A stretch of DNA of 64,000 bases, from NCBI GenBank assembly GCA_910575725.1, contig CAJTFE010000016.1, positions 30,457-94,456 on the forward strand, given 5' to 3'. Positions 8,233 to 16,378 of this stretch are shown here, piece by piece (the first letter of the stretch is position 1; every line of letters begins with the position of its first letter). The position numbers were made by a program, and so were the translations under genes. This DNA is from Clostridia bacterium (GTDB taxonomy: Bacteria; Bacillota; Clostridia; Lachnospirales; Lachnospiraceae). The notes beneath the pieces are model-generated. The model had not been told where the DNA came from. It saw only the letters and a program-made list of their open reading frames with translations, and did no database searches.

Positions 8233-9339
8233 CTATGCCTCCATAATCTTTCTCAATTTTTCTACAATAAGCTCCTTATCGCCTTCCACCAAAGGTCTCG
8301 GATCCAGATCCAGCTTGCCAAGACTCATAAATTCCGTGCGGCAGCGGACCGTAGGATCTCCCTCCTTCAGCCTCTGCTCCAGCTCTATAGCTGTCATCCC
8401 GGCCTCCTTAGGCTCCACAAAAATCCTTGCCCGGTAGATTGCCCGGCCCGCCTCGTCCTGAATCATCTCGGAATGCAGTCCTGGAATCTGATTGATGGAA
8501 TCCCTAAGCCAGACTGCTGTCTCTTTATTCTTCTCGGCCTCCGCAGCCCGATCCTTATGCTCGTACTGCTCCAAGGCTTCCAAAAGCCCCATAATTCCTT
8601 CCTTGCCAATCTTCATCGCCCGGCCGATTCCCTTGTACTGCTTCCTGGCATAGGCGATATATTCCTTCTTTCCCGTCACAAATCCAGAGGTTGTGGCCTC
8701 CAAAGCCTTTGCTCCGCTGTAGCAGACAAGATCCGCCCCCATGGCAATGTATTTGCGGAAATCCTCTTCCGCCGCCGCATCCACCAGAAGGGGAAGCCCG
8801 TTCCTGTGGGCAATCTCGATCATAGTGGGAAGATCCACCATTCCCTTTTGTACGCAGTGATGGCTCTTTACATACATAAGGGCCGCCGTTCTGTCTGTGA
8901 TGGCCTCCTCAATGTCCTCCGGGGCTACCTCCGTGGCTGTTCCTGCCTCCACCGGCACGCCGCCTCCCAGACGGATGATCGTCTCAATGGGCACGTTAAA
9001 ATTGATGGCATGGCCCTTCTGGAGAATGATCTCATTGGCCAGTCCGGAGGAATCCGGCATCCGCTCCACCAGAGACTTTTTCCCCTTTGTGATAAGGCCT
9101 GCAACAGTGATGGCAATGGCCGCCGAAGCGCACACCGCCGGACAGCTGTCCTCCCCTCCCGTATACCGGGAAATAATCTCTCCGGCCTTAACCATCAGAT
9201 CCTCAATCACCACATAGGACTGTCCTCCCGCCACAGCCGCCTTTGCCACCCGGTCGCTGATGGTGGATACCCCCAGCACAGTCACGCGGCCGCTGGCATT
9301 GACGACCCGGTTCAATCCGATATCCTGATAAATACTCAT
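8233..9339 (-). CDS. dgaE: DgaE-family PLP-dependent ammonia-lyase (SelA-like fold)
   Basis: In Salmonella, DgaE removes ammonia from D-glucosaminate 6-phosphate to give the keto-deoxy acid used by DgaF. The 368 residues resemble SelA-type PLP enzymes. The likely PLP lysine is in CYSGAKALEATTSGFVTG, with the aspartate-bearing LLVDAAAEED preceding it and VNASGRVTVLG at the N-terminus. The gene lies between DUF4310 and dgaF and has a GGGGGAC ribosome site. SelA proper is excluded by length, context and lack of any selenocysteine gene nearby. Confidence 0.87.
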   Translation of the reverse strand: MSIYQDIGLNRVVNASGRVTVLGVSTISDRVAKAAVAGGQSYVVIEDLMVKAGEIISRYTGGEDSCPAVCASAAIAITVAGLITKGKKSLVERMPDSSGLANEIILQKGHAINFNVPIETIIRLGGGVPVEAGTATEVAPEDIEEAITDRTAALMYVKSHHCVQKGMVDLPTMIEIAHRNGLPLLVDAAAEEDFRKYIAMGADLVCYSGAKALEATTSGFVTGKKEYIAYARKQYKGIGRAMKIGKEGIMGLLEALEQYEHKDRAAEAEKNKETAVWLRDSINQIPGLHSEMIQDEAGRAIYRARIFVEPKEAGMTAIELEQRLKEGDPTVRCRTEFMSLGKLDLDPRPLVEGDKELIVEKLRKIMEA

Positions 9340-9367
9340 ATAAAGTCCCCCTGTCCTATCCTGAATT

Positions 9368-10018
9368 TTAAAGGAAAATGCCGCCTAAAATCATGGCTCC
9401 CAGGATTGCGCCTCCTGTCATTTCCTTTCCCCACTTATAGAACACCGCAGCCCCAAGCACTGCACCGATTCCTGTATACACATTGTACTGTGCGGCCGCA
9501 ACAATAATCAGCGGGGCCAGGTAACGGCCGGTGGCATTTCCGGCGCCCATCATAACGGAGGTTCCGCCTACTGCCACGCCCTCCGGCATTACCTTACGGA
9601 TAATCATAATCACAGCTCCCATAACGAGTCCAATCAAGGCTCCCGTAAGCAGGGCGGTGAAGAAATTAGAGAAAGGAAGCTCCCATCCCATAGATAAGAA
9701 TAAAGCCGGTAATCCAATGCCCACGCCGGTCTGGAGAGAACCGCCGATATCCAGAAGTCCTACCAGGGGGCCTTCCAGAATACGGGCAATCAGGAAGCCC
9801 GCCGCAAAGCCTGCTGCCGCTGCATAGTCTCCGCCGTCCATTCCGTCCCTGAGCATAGCCACGATAGAAATCTCGTTAAATGCACCTGTGCCAAAGCGGA
9901 TATACATAAAGGTTCCGGCAAAAATCGCTGCTGCCGCCCCCATAATCAGAAGGATAAAGGTGCTGTCCTTCATTAAAAATGTATCCAGTTTCTGTCCAAA
10001 TGTTCTTTTGTCATCCAT
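9368..10018 (-). CDS. DUF4310 family membrane protein
   Basis: This integral membrane protein of 216 residues is rich in Gly, Ala and Ile, with about six hydrophobic segments. A short charged N-terminus (MDDKRTFGQKLDTFLMKDS) is followed by a helix at about 15-37. Glycine motifs such as GIGLPALFLSMGW and GTSVMMGAGNATGRY could line a transport path. It is one of the four conserved proteins (SFCGS, DUF4312, DUF4311, DUF4310) that travel with dgaEF-like genes. A role as the membrane part of an uncharacterised uptake system is inferred from context. Confidence 0.8.
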   Translation of the reverse strand: MDDKRTFGQKLDTFLMKDSTFILLIMGAAAAIFAGTFMYIRFGTGAFNEISIVAMLRDGMDGGDYAAAAGFAAGFLIARILEGPLVGLLDIGGSLQTGVGIGLPALFLSMGWELPFSNFFTALLTGALIGLVMGAVIMIIRKVMPEGVAVGGTSVMMGAGNATGRYLAPLIIVAAAQYNVYTGIGAVLGAAVFYKWGKEMTGGAILGAMILGGIFL

Positions 10019-10048
10019 TAGTTCAACCTCCTATTTATAATTCCATAA

Positions 10049-10765
10049 TTATAACGCAAACTGGTTAAAGAAGCCTCTGAAATATGCAATTACCAGGAAC
10101 ATAATCACTACGATGGCAATCAGGATCTGCACAATCCTGCTCTTGTAGCCATTCTCCTCTGCTGATTTTCCAATCAGGATACCAAGCACAATGCCCGGCA
10201 CTGCATTTCCGGAAACCAGCGCAGAAACGCCGCCCAGAATGGTTCCCCACATACCCGTCTGTTTCCCGGCATCCAGAGCTGCCAGCCAGAAAATCGCAGG
10301 CATGACCGGATTGATCAGCCAGCCCGTAGCGGGAGTCAGCACCTCAGAGGCAATCAGAGAAAGCTTTTCCGGAATAATGCGCGCCATGGTATTCAGGAAT
10401 ATCATCAGCACGCCGCCCACAGCCGCACCGGCGCACATCATCTTTTTGGGATTGTGCAGGGTCTCCTCCGGCTTGTTGTTCTTAACCAAAAGCGCAGCCG
10501 CACCCCAGTTGGGGATAATGCGGTGCATAACATCCTGGGTCAGCGCTCCTGCCGCCACTGCAGAGGCTGCCGAGGAAAAGAAGAAGCCCAGTCCAAAAGA
10601 AAAGTGAGCAATGGGGTCTCCGTTGCAGGCGTTCAGCTCTCCCAGGGTACGGAAAGCTCCCATGGCCTGAACCTCCGGCGCATGAAACATACGTGCCGCG
10701 CCGGCTGCAATACATCCGCCGCCGATGATACCGATAATGGCGGAATAAATAATAATCTCCAACAT
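10049..10765 (-). CDS. DUF4311 family membrane protein
   Basis: This is a 238-residue polytopic membrane protein with about six or seven hydrophobic segments, including a clear C-terminal helix (IVQILIAIVVIMFLVIAYF). The motif GAARMFHAPEVQAMGAFRTLG near the N-terminus is hydrophilic and conserved-looking, possibly a re-entrant or binding loop. It starts one base after the DUF4312 stop, so the two are tightly coupled. It probably pairs with DUF4310 as the other half of a membrane complex. No catalytic motif was seen. Confidence 0.8.
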   Translation of the reverse strand: MLEIIIYSAIIGIIGGGCIAAGAARMFHAPEVQAMGAFRTLGELNACNGDPIAHFSFGLGFFFSSAASAVAAGALTQDVMHRIIPNWGAAALLVKNNKPEETLHNPKKMMCAGAAVGGVLMIFLNTMARIIPEKLSLIASEVLTPATGWLINPVMPAIFWLAALDAGKQTGMWGTILGGVSALVSGNAVPGIVLGILIGKSAEENGYKSRIVQILIAIVVIMFLVIAYFRGFFNQFAL

Positions 10766-10766
10766 A

Positions 10767-11102
10767 TCAAAAATCCTCCTTTGTTATATTTAAGTACTTT
10801 ACCTTCACAATGATCCTTGCCGTAATCGTAAAATACACTCTTTCCCGGGGCATAAACAGAAACAGGAACCGCTCTGTCTCCTTCTTAAGCTTTACGTTCT
10901 CAAAATATACGGCCCTCGTCTCCATCTGAATAATGGGATGGCCGATCTCCTCAAAAATCTGCTTCCGCATCATCTGAAACAGATTCCCCACTGCGCTCTC
11001 CAGAGAATCCCCGGTCATGGTCAGTGTCATCTCATGTTCCTTTTCCTCAAGGAGCTGCCGGTCTTTCAGGGTATTGACCTCTTCCACCTTCTGCCCGAAC
11101 AT
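10767..11102 (-). CDS. DUF4312 family protein
   Basis: This is a small soluble protein of 111 residues with alternating beta-rich and helical stretches (EHEMTLTMTGDSLESAVGN, QMETRAVYFENVKLKKETE, ERVYFTITARIIVKVKYLN). The ATG at 11102 is chosen because GGAGAAGAG lies just upstream; the open frame reaches 11153 but would overlap the SFCGS gene. It sits between the SFCGS gene and DUF4311. Function is unknown; a cytoplasmic partner of the membrane pair is the natural guess. Confidence 0.75.
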   Translation of the reverse strand: MFGQKVEEVNTLKDRQLLEEKEHEMTLTMTGDSLESAVGNLFQMMRKQIFEEIGHPIIQMETRAVYFENVKLKKETERFLFLFMPRERVYFTITARIIVKVKYLNITKEDF

Positions 11103-11103
11103 C

Positions 11104-11469
11104 CTACTCTTCTCCATGAACCTTACGGAAAGACTGCACCAAACGCTCTCCAAGCTCCTCTACATCCAGAAATCCCAGTCCAACAACGGTGCAGCCTTCT
11201 TCCACTGCCGTACAAGCTGCGTCCACGGAACGCAGAGAGGATTTTGCCTTGTAGCCGTATTTATTGGAAGCCGTAAGTGCGCCCGCCCCGCCGCTTCCGC
11301 AGAAGCTGATTCCCAGATCTGCCTGGTTCTCATGCATGACATCCCCAAGCTTCATGTCTGCTGCCATTCCCGGAATCACAATTGCCTTTCCTCCTGCCTT
11401 TTCCACGCCTCTTGCGACTGCCTGGCCCTTTCCCATACGGTGTCCGATTACAACCAATACCTCTTTCAT
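11104..11469 (-). CDS. SFCGS family glycine-rich protein
   Basis: This 121-residue cytoplasmic protein carries the family's signature, GISFCGSGGAGALTASNKYG, at about residues 52-71. The N-terminus (MKEVLVVIGHRMGKGQAV) looks like a Rossmann or phosphotransferase-IIB-like beta-alpha start. The cysteine in the glycine loop could be a phosphorylation or binding site, as in EIIB proteins; that is inference, not known. Ribosome site GAGGAAGAG. It lies in the middle of the operon next to DUF4312. Confidence 0.8.
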   Translation of the reverse strand: MKEVLVVIGHRMGKGQAVARGVEKAGGKAIVIPGMAADMKLGDVMHENQADLGISFCGSGGAGALTASNKYGYKAKSSLRSVDAACTAVEEGCTVVGLGFLDVEELGERLVQSFRKVHGEE

Positions 11470-11496
11470 TTCTTCTCTTCCTCCTTAAATTTTATA

Positions 11497-11859
11497 TTAG
11501 CGGGCCGCCTCTGCGGCCATTGCCATCTCTGCATGTGTACCTACCAAAAATAATTCTGTCCGATCCTTCTCTATGCCTACCTCCACAAATAAGGGGCCTG
11601 CAATGATATCCGCATATTCCCATGCCTTTTCGGAGATCTCGCTTAGCATTTCCTCTTCCATAGGATCTATAAGCTTTCCCTCTAAAACCCGTTTAATCAG
11701 AGCCATTAAGTGATTGCTCAGCATCAGCTGCGCGTCCTCTCCAAAGGTAAGGGGAAGGTTCTCTGCCCGGCTCTTTGCCTCCAGATACAGTTTCTCTGCC
11801 TTTTCCCTCATATCCGGGGTAATCTCATTTGTCTCAAGGATTTTGTTCAAATATTTCAC
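11497..11859 (-). CDS. Stand-alone PRD-like protein
   Basis: This protein of about 120 residues resembles a single PTS regulation domain: helical, with a histidine in LMLSNHLMALIKRV near the middle and a second in FLVGTHAEMAMAAEAA. The GTG at 11859 is preferred because AGAGGTG lies six bases upstream; another GTG at 11868 is too close to that site. Its 5' end overlaps the amidohydrolase gene by 26 bases. It may sense a phosphoryl signal for the neighbouring BglG-type regulator or transporter. This is inferred. Confidence 0.65.
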   Translation of the reverse strand: MKYLNKILETNEITPDMREKAEKLYLEAKSRAENLPLTFGEDAQLMLSNHLMALIKRVLEGKLIDPMEEEMLSEISEKAWEYADIIAGPLFVEVGIEKDRTELFLVGTHAEMAMAAEAAR

Positions 11860-12961
11860 TTTGTTCACCTCTGCTGTAAATGGTTTTCTTTATTACCAGC
11901 TTTTCCGAAAGCTCAATGGTATCGCCTATGGAATCCTGAACCTGCTCCCTGCAGGGCGCCAGCTCCAACACATTCAAATCCGCCACATAGCCTGGCTTAA
12001 TTTCGCCCAAATCCGCAAGCCCATAGTGCCGGGCCGGCGCGCAGGTGCATTTGTGGACAGCCTCCTCCAAAGGCTCGCCGCAGGCCGTCACCTTGCTCAC
12101 CACTGCTGCAAGATTGTACACCGGCCCTTCATAATTCTCCACATGAAGATCCGTAGAAATCAAATCTGTGTCAAAGCCCTTCGCCAGCGCCTTTTCAAAT
12201 ACCCTCAGGCTAAAGCTTGCCACGCCATGGCCCACATCAAAGAGCACGCCCCGCTCTCTGGCCTCCAGGGCCTCCGGGATAATCTCTCCCGTATCTGTCA
12301 GAATTCCGCCCTTTTTCCCATGATAGGCATGTGTCACAATGTCTTTCTTGTCAAGAAGCTTCAGCACCTCTGTCAGCGCCGGCGGATAGTTGCCCACATG
12401 AACCATCAGCGGCTTTCCTATTTCCTTAGCGATCCTTGCCGCCTCTTCAATGGGCTTTAACCCCATCTCTCCCACCACGCTTGCGCTGGCCCTGACCTTC
12501 AAGCCCACAATCTCATCCGGGTACTTCTTTACCATGGCCTTTAAAGCCGCCTCGTCAAGCTTCTCCATGGAATCAAGCTCATGCCCTCTAAGCAGCCCTT
12601 CCTTCGATACATTCAGCAGGGTAAATACCTTTGTCCGGCTTTTCTTGATATAATTCTCCCGAAAATCCTCGTAGGTATCCGCCCCTGAGCTTCCTGCATC
12701 GAGAATTGCAGTGGCCCCTCTCTCAATCCCAAGCACATCCGGCGAAAGCCCCAGAAAGGCCTTGGGGTAGCAGTGTGTGTGGATGTCGATGAATCCCGGC
12801 GTCACCAGGCATCCGGCCGCATCCACAGCCTCGCCCTCCCAGGCAATTTCATCCTCCACCGCTGCAATCCGGCCGTTTCTCACCAGAATATCCTTTCTGG
12901 TACGACGGTAGCCGTTTGCCGGAGACACCAGCAGCCCGTTTTTGATAACAAGTTCTTTCAT
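11834..12961 (-). CDS. Amidohydrolase/deacetylase family metallohydrolase
   Basis: This 375-residue TIM-barrel metal hydrolase belongs to the dihydroorotase/deacetylase superfamily. The metal motif TPGFIDIHTHCYPK is near residue 57, a bridging-lysine candidate is in IVGLKVRAS, and histidines LMVHVGN, VTHAYHGK and the late aspartate STDLHVEN complete the site. In this cluster it probably deacylates or opens an amide-bearing precursor before DgaE acts. The substrate is not known. It starts two bases after the regulator gene's stop. Confidence 0.85.
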   Translation of the reverse strand: MKELVIKNGLLVSPANGYRRTRKDILVRNGRIAAVEDEIAWEGEAVDAAGCLVTPGFIDIHTHCYPKAFLGLSPDVLGIERGATAILDAGSSGADTYEDFRENYIKKSRTKVFTLLNVSKEGLLRGHELDSMEKLDEAALKAMVKKYPDEIVGLKVRASASVVGEMGLKPIEEAARIAKEIGKPLMVHVGNYPPALTEVLKLLDKKDIVTHAYHGKKGGILTDTGEIIPEALEARERGVLFDVGHGVASFSLRVFEKALAKGFDTDLISTDLHVENYEGPVYNLAAVVSKVTACGEPLEEAVHKCTCAPARHYGLADLGEIKPGYVADLNVLELAPCREQVQDSIGDTIELSEKLVIKKTIYSRGEQSEIFEQNP

Positions 12962-12963
12962 CG

Positions 12964-14871
12964 CTATACCTCCTCTGTGATATATAAAAAGAACGCAACC
13001 CGTTCTGATATGGAAATACGAACGCGCAGGGTCTTTTCTACCAAATCAAAAAACTTCTCCATCAGCGCAAATATATCGGGATCTTTTTTTCGGATTCTCT
13101 GATACTCCCTCTCAAAATCCTCGCTGGCCTCCTCCTGGCTGCTCTCTTCAAACCACCGGGGAACGGCCATGCTCATGTGAATCACCATTCCCAGCATGGC
13201 GTCTCTGCTCATGCGGTATTTGGGCGGAAACTTGGAGGTGTATTCCAGCAGGGTTAAAATCAGCCTGCTTAAAATGGATGCCGCCTCCACCAGGCCGCCC
13301 TCTTCTGTAACGGGCTTTTCCCTTAAAAGGAAGGGATCCTCTTTTGCCCCGAAGGAAGCCTCGTTCCGCTGGCTCATGGGGATCTCATCCACCAGGTTGC
13401 CGTACTTGAGAAAATCCCGGATGCGCTTGATATCCTCCTCCGACAGAATCCGGGATATCTTAATTACGGGAACCAGCTTGTTCTCCAAGGGTATGGTAGA
13501 AATGACAAAGTCTACATCTTTCAAATCGCTTACCTTGGAAAGCTGCCAGGGTGAGATCTGTCCCACCACATTCAGCATGGGAAATACATTCTTGATTCTC
13601 AGGGTGAGAAGGTGGGATAAGCCCTTTCCTGTGGCACAGACAACCAGCACATTTTTCCCTGTCCGCTCGGTCTGAAGGCTGTTCTTGTAGAGATACACAG
13701 CCAGATAGCAGATCTCAAGCTCTTGATACGGGAGGTTCATTTCTCTTTGAATGATCTCCCCACAATCCCGGGCCAGCTGATAATAAGAGTAGTAATGCTC
13801 CCTTACCTCCTCCAGCACATAGGGGTTCTCCTCCTCCGCCCGTCCTTGGGCGCTCAAATTCAGAAAGTTCCGCAGATGCTCAAACAAATCCTGGTACAAA
13901 GCTTCCAGATGAAAGCTGTCCTTCCCTCTTTTTTCCTCAATATAGAAAAGAACCTTATGTATGGTTCCTGTCAGCCGCGCTTCCTCCACAAAGCCTTTCT
14001 GGATATAGATTCCATTTTCCTGCAGGATCTGCGTAAAGGCTTCCAGCTCTCCCTGGGAGGTTCCTTTTCCCGGATCGGACAGCTCTTCCAGAAGCATATC
14101 GGCATAACTGCCCCCGTTTTCTCCTGCCGCCGTCTCTCCCACTACGCAGCCCATTCTAAGGCGCAGGCGTCTGACCATGCAGTAACAGAGAAGATTCAGA
14201 TAAGAAGCATTGGAGATCCACACATTGTATCTGCTGTTGAGCCTGCGGATGCTCTGGCTCAGCTCCTCAATATCCCGAAGCATAAGCTTGCCCTTAAGCT
14301 CCGGCGGAAGGAGCATAAACCAGTCCTCCGCCGTATAGCTTCCCTTAAACCGGTCCGCAAGAATCCGTACCGCCAGGCGGCGCAGCGCCATCTCGTCTCC
14401 CTCCAGACGGTATCCGGAGGCTTTTCGAACCTTTAAGGAAACGGTATGGCCAAACCATTCCTCCATTTTCCCCAATATGCGTGAAAGTGTAGAACGGGAA
14501 ATATAGTAAGCCGCCGCCAGCTTTTCCGCAGTGATATAATCCTTTTGTACAAATAGATAGAGATACAGTCTCTCGAACCGCTCCTCCCCGCTGCTGTCTC
14601 CCAGCCCCATCCGGGATGTAATCCCGCACTGCACCAAAAGCTTGGAGGCTTTCGTTTTCTGTGCAGCCGGGATATAATACCCCTGCTTTGTCAGATAGCA
14701 GATCTCAATTTTGTGGCGGACGCACACTTCCTTGAGTTCTCCCAGATCATAGCGTATGGTGCGATCCTGCTTTTCAAATTTGTCTTTAAAGAAATCCAGA
14801 TCTAAGGGGACGCTGGCTGTAATCAGAGCTTTCAGCATTTCAGCCTGCCTTGCCTTTAGTACTTCCTTCAT
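12964..14871 (-). CDS. BglG-family regulator with HTH, PRD and EIIB-like domains
   Basis: This is a 635-residue regulator of the MtlR/LicR type. It has an N-terminal HTH (about 1-70), an Mga-type HTH (about 100-160, ITAEKLAAAYYISRSTLSRI), PRD-like segments (about 185-400), an EIIB-like domain with cysteine 412 in LVVCATGKGLSHLL, and a C-terminal helical or PRD-like part with a histidine in MLGMVIHMSMAVPRWFEES. It probably activates its own operon in response to PTS-type phosphorylation. It is co-directional with and just upstream of the metabolic genes. No RNA antiterminator site was identified, so DNA-binding activation is more likely. Confidence 0.87.
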   Translation of the reverse strand: MKEVLKARQAEMLKALITASVPLDLDFFKDKFEKQDRTIRYDLGELKEVCVRHKIEICYLTKQGYYIPAAQKTKASKLLVQCGITSRMGLGDSSGEERFERLYLYLFVQKDYITAEKLAAAYYISRSTLSRILGKMEEWFGHTVSLKVRKASGYRLEGDEMALRRLAVRILADRFKGSYTAEDWFMLLPPELKGKLMLRDIEELSQSIRRLNSRYNVWISNASYLNLLCYCMVRRLRLRMGCVVGETAAGENGGSYADMLLEELSDPGKGTSQGELEAFTQILQENGIYIQKGFVEEARLTGTIHKVLFYIEEKRGKDSFHLEALYQDLFEHLRNFLNLSAQGRAEEENPYVLEEVREHYYSYYQLARDCGEIIQREMNLPYQELEICYLAVYLYKNSLQTERTGKNVLVVCATGKGLSHLLTLRIKNVFPMLNVVGQISPWQLSKVSDLKDVDFVISTIPLENKLVPVIKISRILSEEDIKRIRDFLKYGNLVDEIPMSQRNEASFGAKEDPFLLREKPVTEEGGLVEAASILSRLILTLLEYTSKFPPKYRMSRDAMLGMVIHMSMAVPRWFEESSQEEASEDFEREYQRIRKKDPDIFALMEKFFDLVEKTLRVRISISERVAFFLYITEEV

Positions 14872-14900
14872 GGTCAGCCTCCTTACCTCATTTTCTCTTT

Positions 14901-15785
14901 TTATAGCAGCCTGTATCTTTTTAAAGCTTTTAAAAGACCCTCTTCCCCATTTCCTTCCGTTATCTCTGCCGCATGTTCCTTTACATAAGCGGCCGCATTT
15001 CCCATAGCGATGCTGTGTGTCACCTGGCGGAACATATCGATGTCATTCTCTCCGTCCCCAAACACCAGAACCTCGTCCCGTCCAATTCCTTCTTCCTCCA
15101 TCAGCCTCTTAAGCGTCCGGCCCTTGGTGATTCCTCTCGGCGCAGTCTCTATCTGTCTGGGACAGGTACGCACAATCTCATAGTCTTTTGGAAAATGCTC
15201 TTTAAGTTTAGCGTAAATCTCCTCAATCCGCTCCGGCGTGTCGGCGCAATTGAGCTTATTTAACCGCCCTGGAAACTCGTCTACCGAGGACACCTCAATC
15301 AAATTCGGATAATTGTGGGAAAAATCATCTTTGGCAATCCAGGACCAGGCGTCTGCAACAAGGGGATGGTTTTGGGGATATCCCCGTTCCTCTCTTTCCC
15401 GGATCTTATACTCCCTCTGCCACTCTGGAATCCAGTAGTAAAGGGTATCATCCCGGTAACCTTCTACTTCCGTATCCTGTTCCTTTAAGAAGGATGCAAG
15501 ACGCCTCACATCCCTTTCCTCAAGCTGGGCGAAAACAGTCCGCTCCCCTGTTCCGAGACGGTTCACTGCCAGGCCGTTGACCTCTATCAAAATCCCCTGG
15601 TACTGCTCCATCTGAAGCTCTCTCACATAGGGCATTAAGCGCACAAAGCTCCGGCCGCTGGCCAAAACCAGGCGGATTCCTTTTTTCTGGCAAGCAGTCA
15701 AGTATTGAACTGTAGCTTCCGAAATCCGATCCTGCTCATTTAACAGGGTTCCATCCATGTCTGTTACTATCCACCTTATTGCCAT
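14901..15785 (-). CDS. Cof-type HAD-IIB family hydrolase
   Basis: This 294-residue phosphatase has the HAD nucleophile motif VTDMDGTLLNEQD at residues 7-19, motif II VLASGRS, and the metal motif VFGDGENDIDMF near the C-terminus, with an IIB-type cap between. Cof phosphatases act on sugar phosphates and cofactors such as flavin or pyridoxal phosphate. Here it is the first gene of the dga-like operon, which suggests a role in removing or trimming a sugar phosphate. Ribosome site AAGGGGGATAT. Confidence 0.88.
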   Translation of the reverse strand: MAIRWIVTDMDGTLLNEQDRISEATVQYLTACQKKGIRLVLASGRSFVRLMPYVRELQMEQYQGILIEVNGLAVNRLGTGERTVFAQLEERDVRRLASFLKEQDTEVEGYRDDTLYYWIPEWQREYKIREREERGYPQNHPLVADAWSWIAKDDFSHNYPNLIEVSSVDEFPGRLNKLNCADTPERIEEIYAKLKEHFPKDYEIVRTCPRQIETAPRGITKGRTLKRLMEEEGIGRDEVLVFGDGENDIDMFRQVTHSIAMGNAAAYVKEHAAEITEGNGEEGLLKALKRYRLL

Positions 15786-15817
15786 TTTGGATATCCCCCT
15801 TTCTTGTTCTCGATCAT

Positions 15818-15846
15818 AGCATACACATCCTTTCTTTTATGATTAA
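15818..15846 (-). promoter_or_regulatory. Promoter of the HAD-BglG-dga operon
   Basis: On the minus strand a -35 TTAATC (15846-15841) and a -10 TATGCT (15823-15818) are 17 bases apart, about 35 bases before the HAD start codon. The weak -35 fits an activated promoter. Confidence 0.5.
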
Positions 15847-15918
15847 CCTTTTGCAGCTTCATAAGGTTATTTTGCAATTTTGATACCTTCTCCTTCCGCC
15901 ATGGAAGCAATCGAAAAA

Positions 15919-15976
15919 GGAGTTGCCGGAAAGCAAGGTATCAGAAAAATCTGATGCCTTATTTTCCGACAGCTCC
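15919..15976. terminator. Long hairpin between small membrane protein gene and HAD promoter
   Basis: GGAG...CGGAAA and ATCAGA on the left arm pair with TCTGAT, TTTCCG and CTCC on the right arm, around an AAAA loop. On the minus strand it begins GGAGCTGTCGGAAAATAAGG, matching the GGCTGTC hairpin class. It follows the 3' end of the 16018 gene on the minus strand and is likely its terminator. Confidence 0.6.
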
Positions 15977-16017
15977 CTGCCGCTTATGCCTTTATCTTAA
16001 ATTTTTTCAGCCGAAGG

Positions 16018-16269
16018 CTACTCTGCCGCCTCTGTCTCTGTTCCCATGGAAGAGAGATACGAATCCAGCGCAGAAGCGTCCATCTCAATTGTGGAGGTAT
16101 CCGGCCTTGTCGCCATATCATAGACGGAATATCCAATCCAGCATACCAGAGCCAGCGCAATCACCCCGGCGCAGACTTTCGTAACGGCCTGCTTCTTCTT
16201 CTCCTTTGCCAGCAGCTCCTTCCGATTCGCTTTCTCCTCTTTATAGCGGTTTACTTTTTCCTGACTCAT
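16018..16269 (-). CDS. Small single-pass membrane protein, unknown function
   Basis: This protein of 83 residues has a very basic, lysine-rich N-terminal helix (about 1-28), one membrane segment (VTKVCAGVIALALVCWIGYS, about 29-50), and an acidic tail rich in Ser, Asp and Glu. The N-terminus should stay in the cytoplasm. Ribosome site AGAGAGGATTTCACAAG, moderate. I do not recognise a named family. Length, topology and clean boundaries suggest a real gene. It sits between degV and the long hairpin. Confidence 0.65.
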   Translation of the reverse strand: MSQEKVNRYKEEKANRKELLAKEKKKQAVTKVCAGVIALALVCWIGYSVYDMATRPDTSTIEMDASALDSYLSSMGTETEAAE

Positions 16270-16378
16270 CTTGTGAAATCCTCTCTTTACTTCTCTCTTT
16301 TCCTCTGCGGCGCACTCTGCCGCTCTGCCTTAGAGTATAACACATAATTATGAAAAAAGCATGAAAATTTTTTAAAAG

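Noticed and set aside
8473..9507. 344-codon plus-strand frame opposite dgaE
   Set aside because: It lies antisense to a conserved enzyme, is rich in His, Arg and Leu as expected of a mirror frame, and crosses the gene boundary.
12870..14960. RNA antiterminator site for the BglG-type protein
   Set aside because: No RAT-like hairpin overlapping a terminator was seen around the regulator gene or between the operon genes; the domain layout suits a DNA-binding activator.
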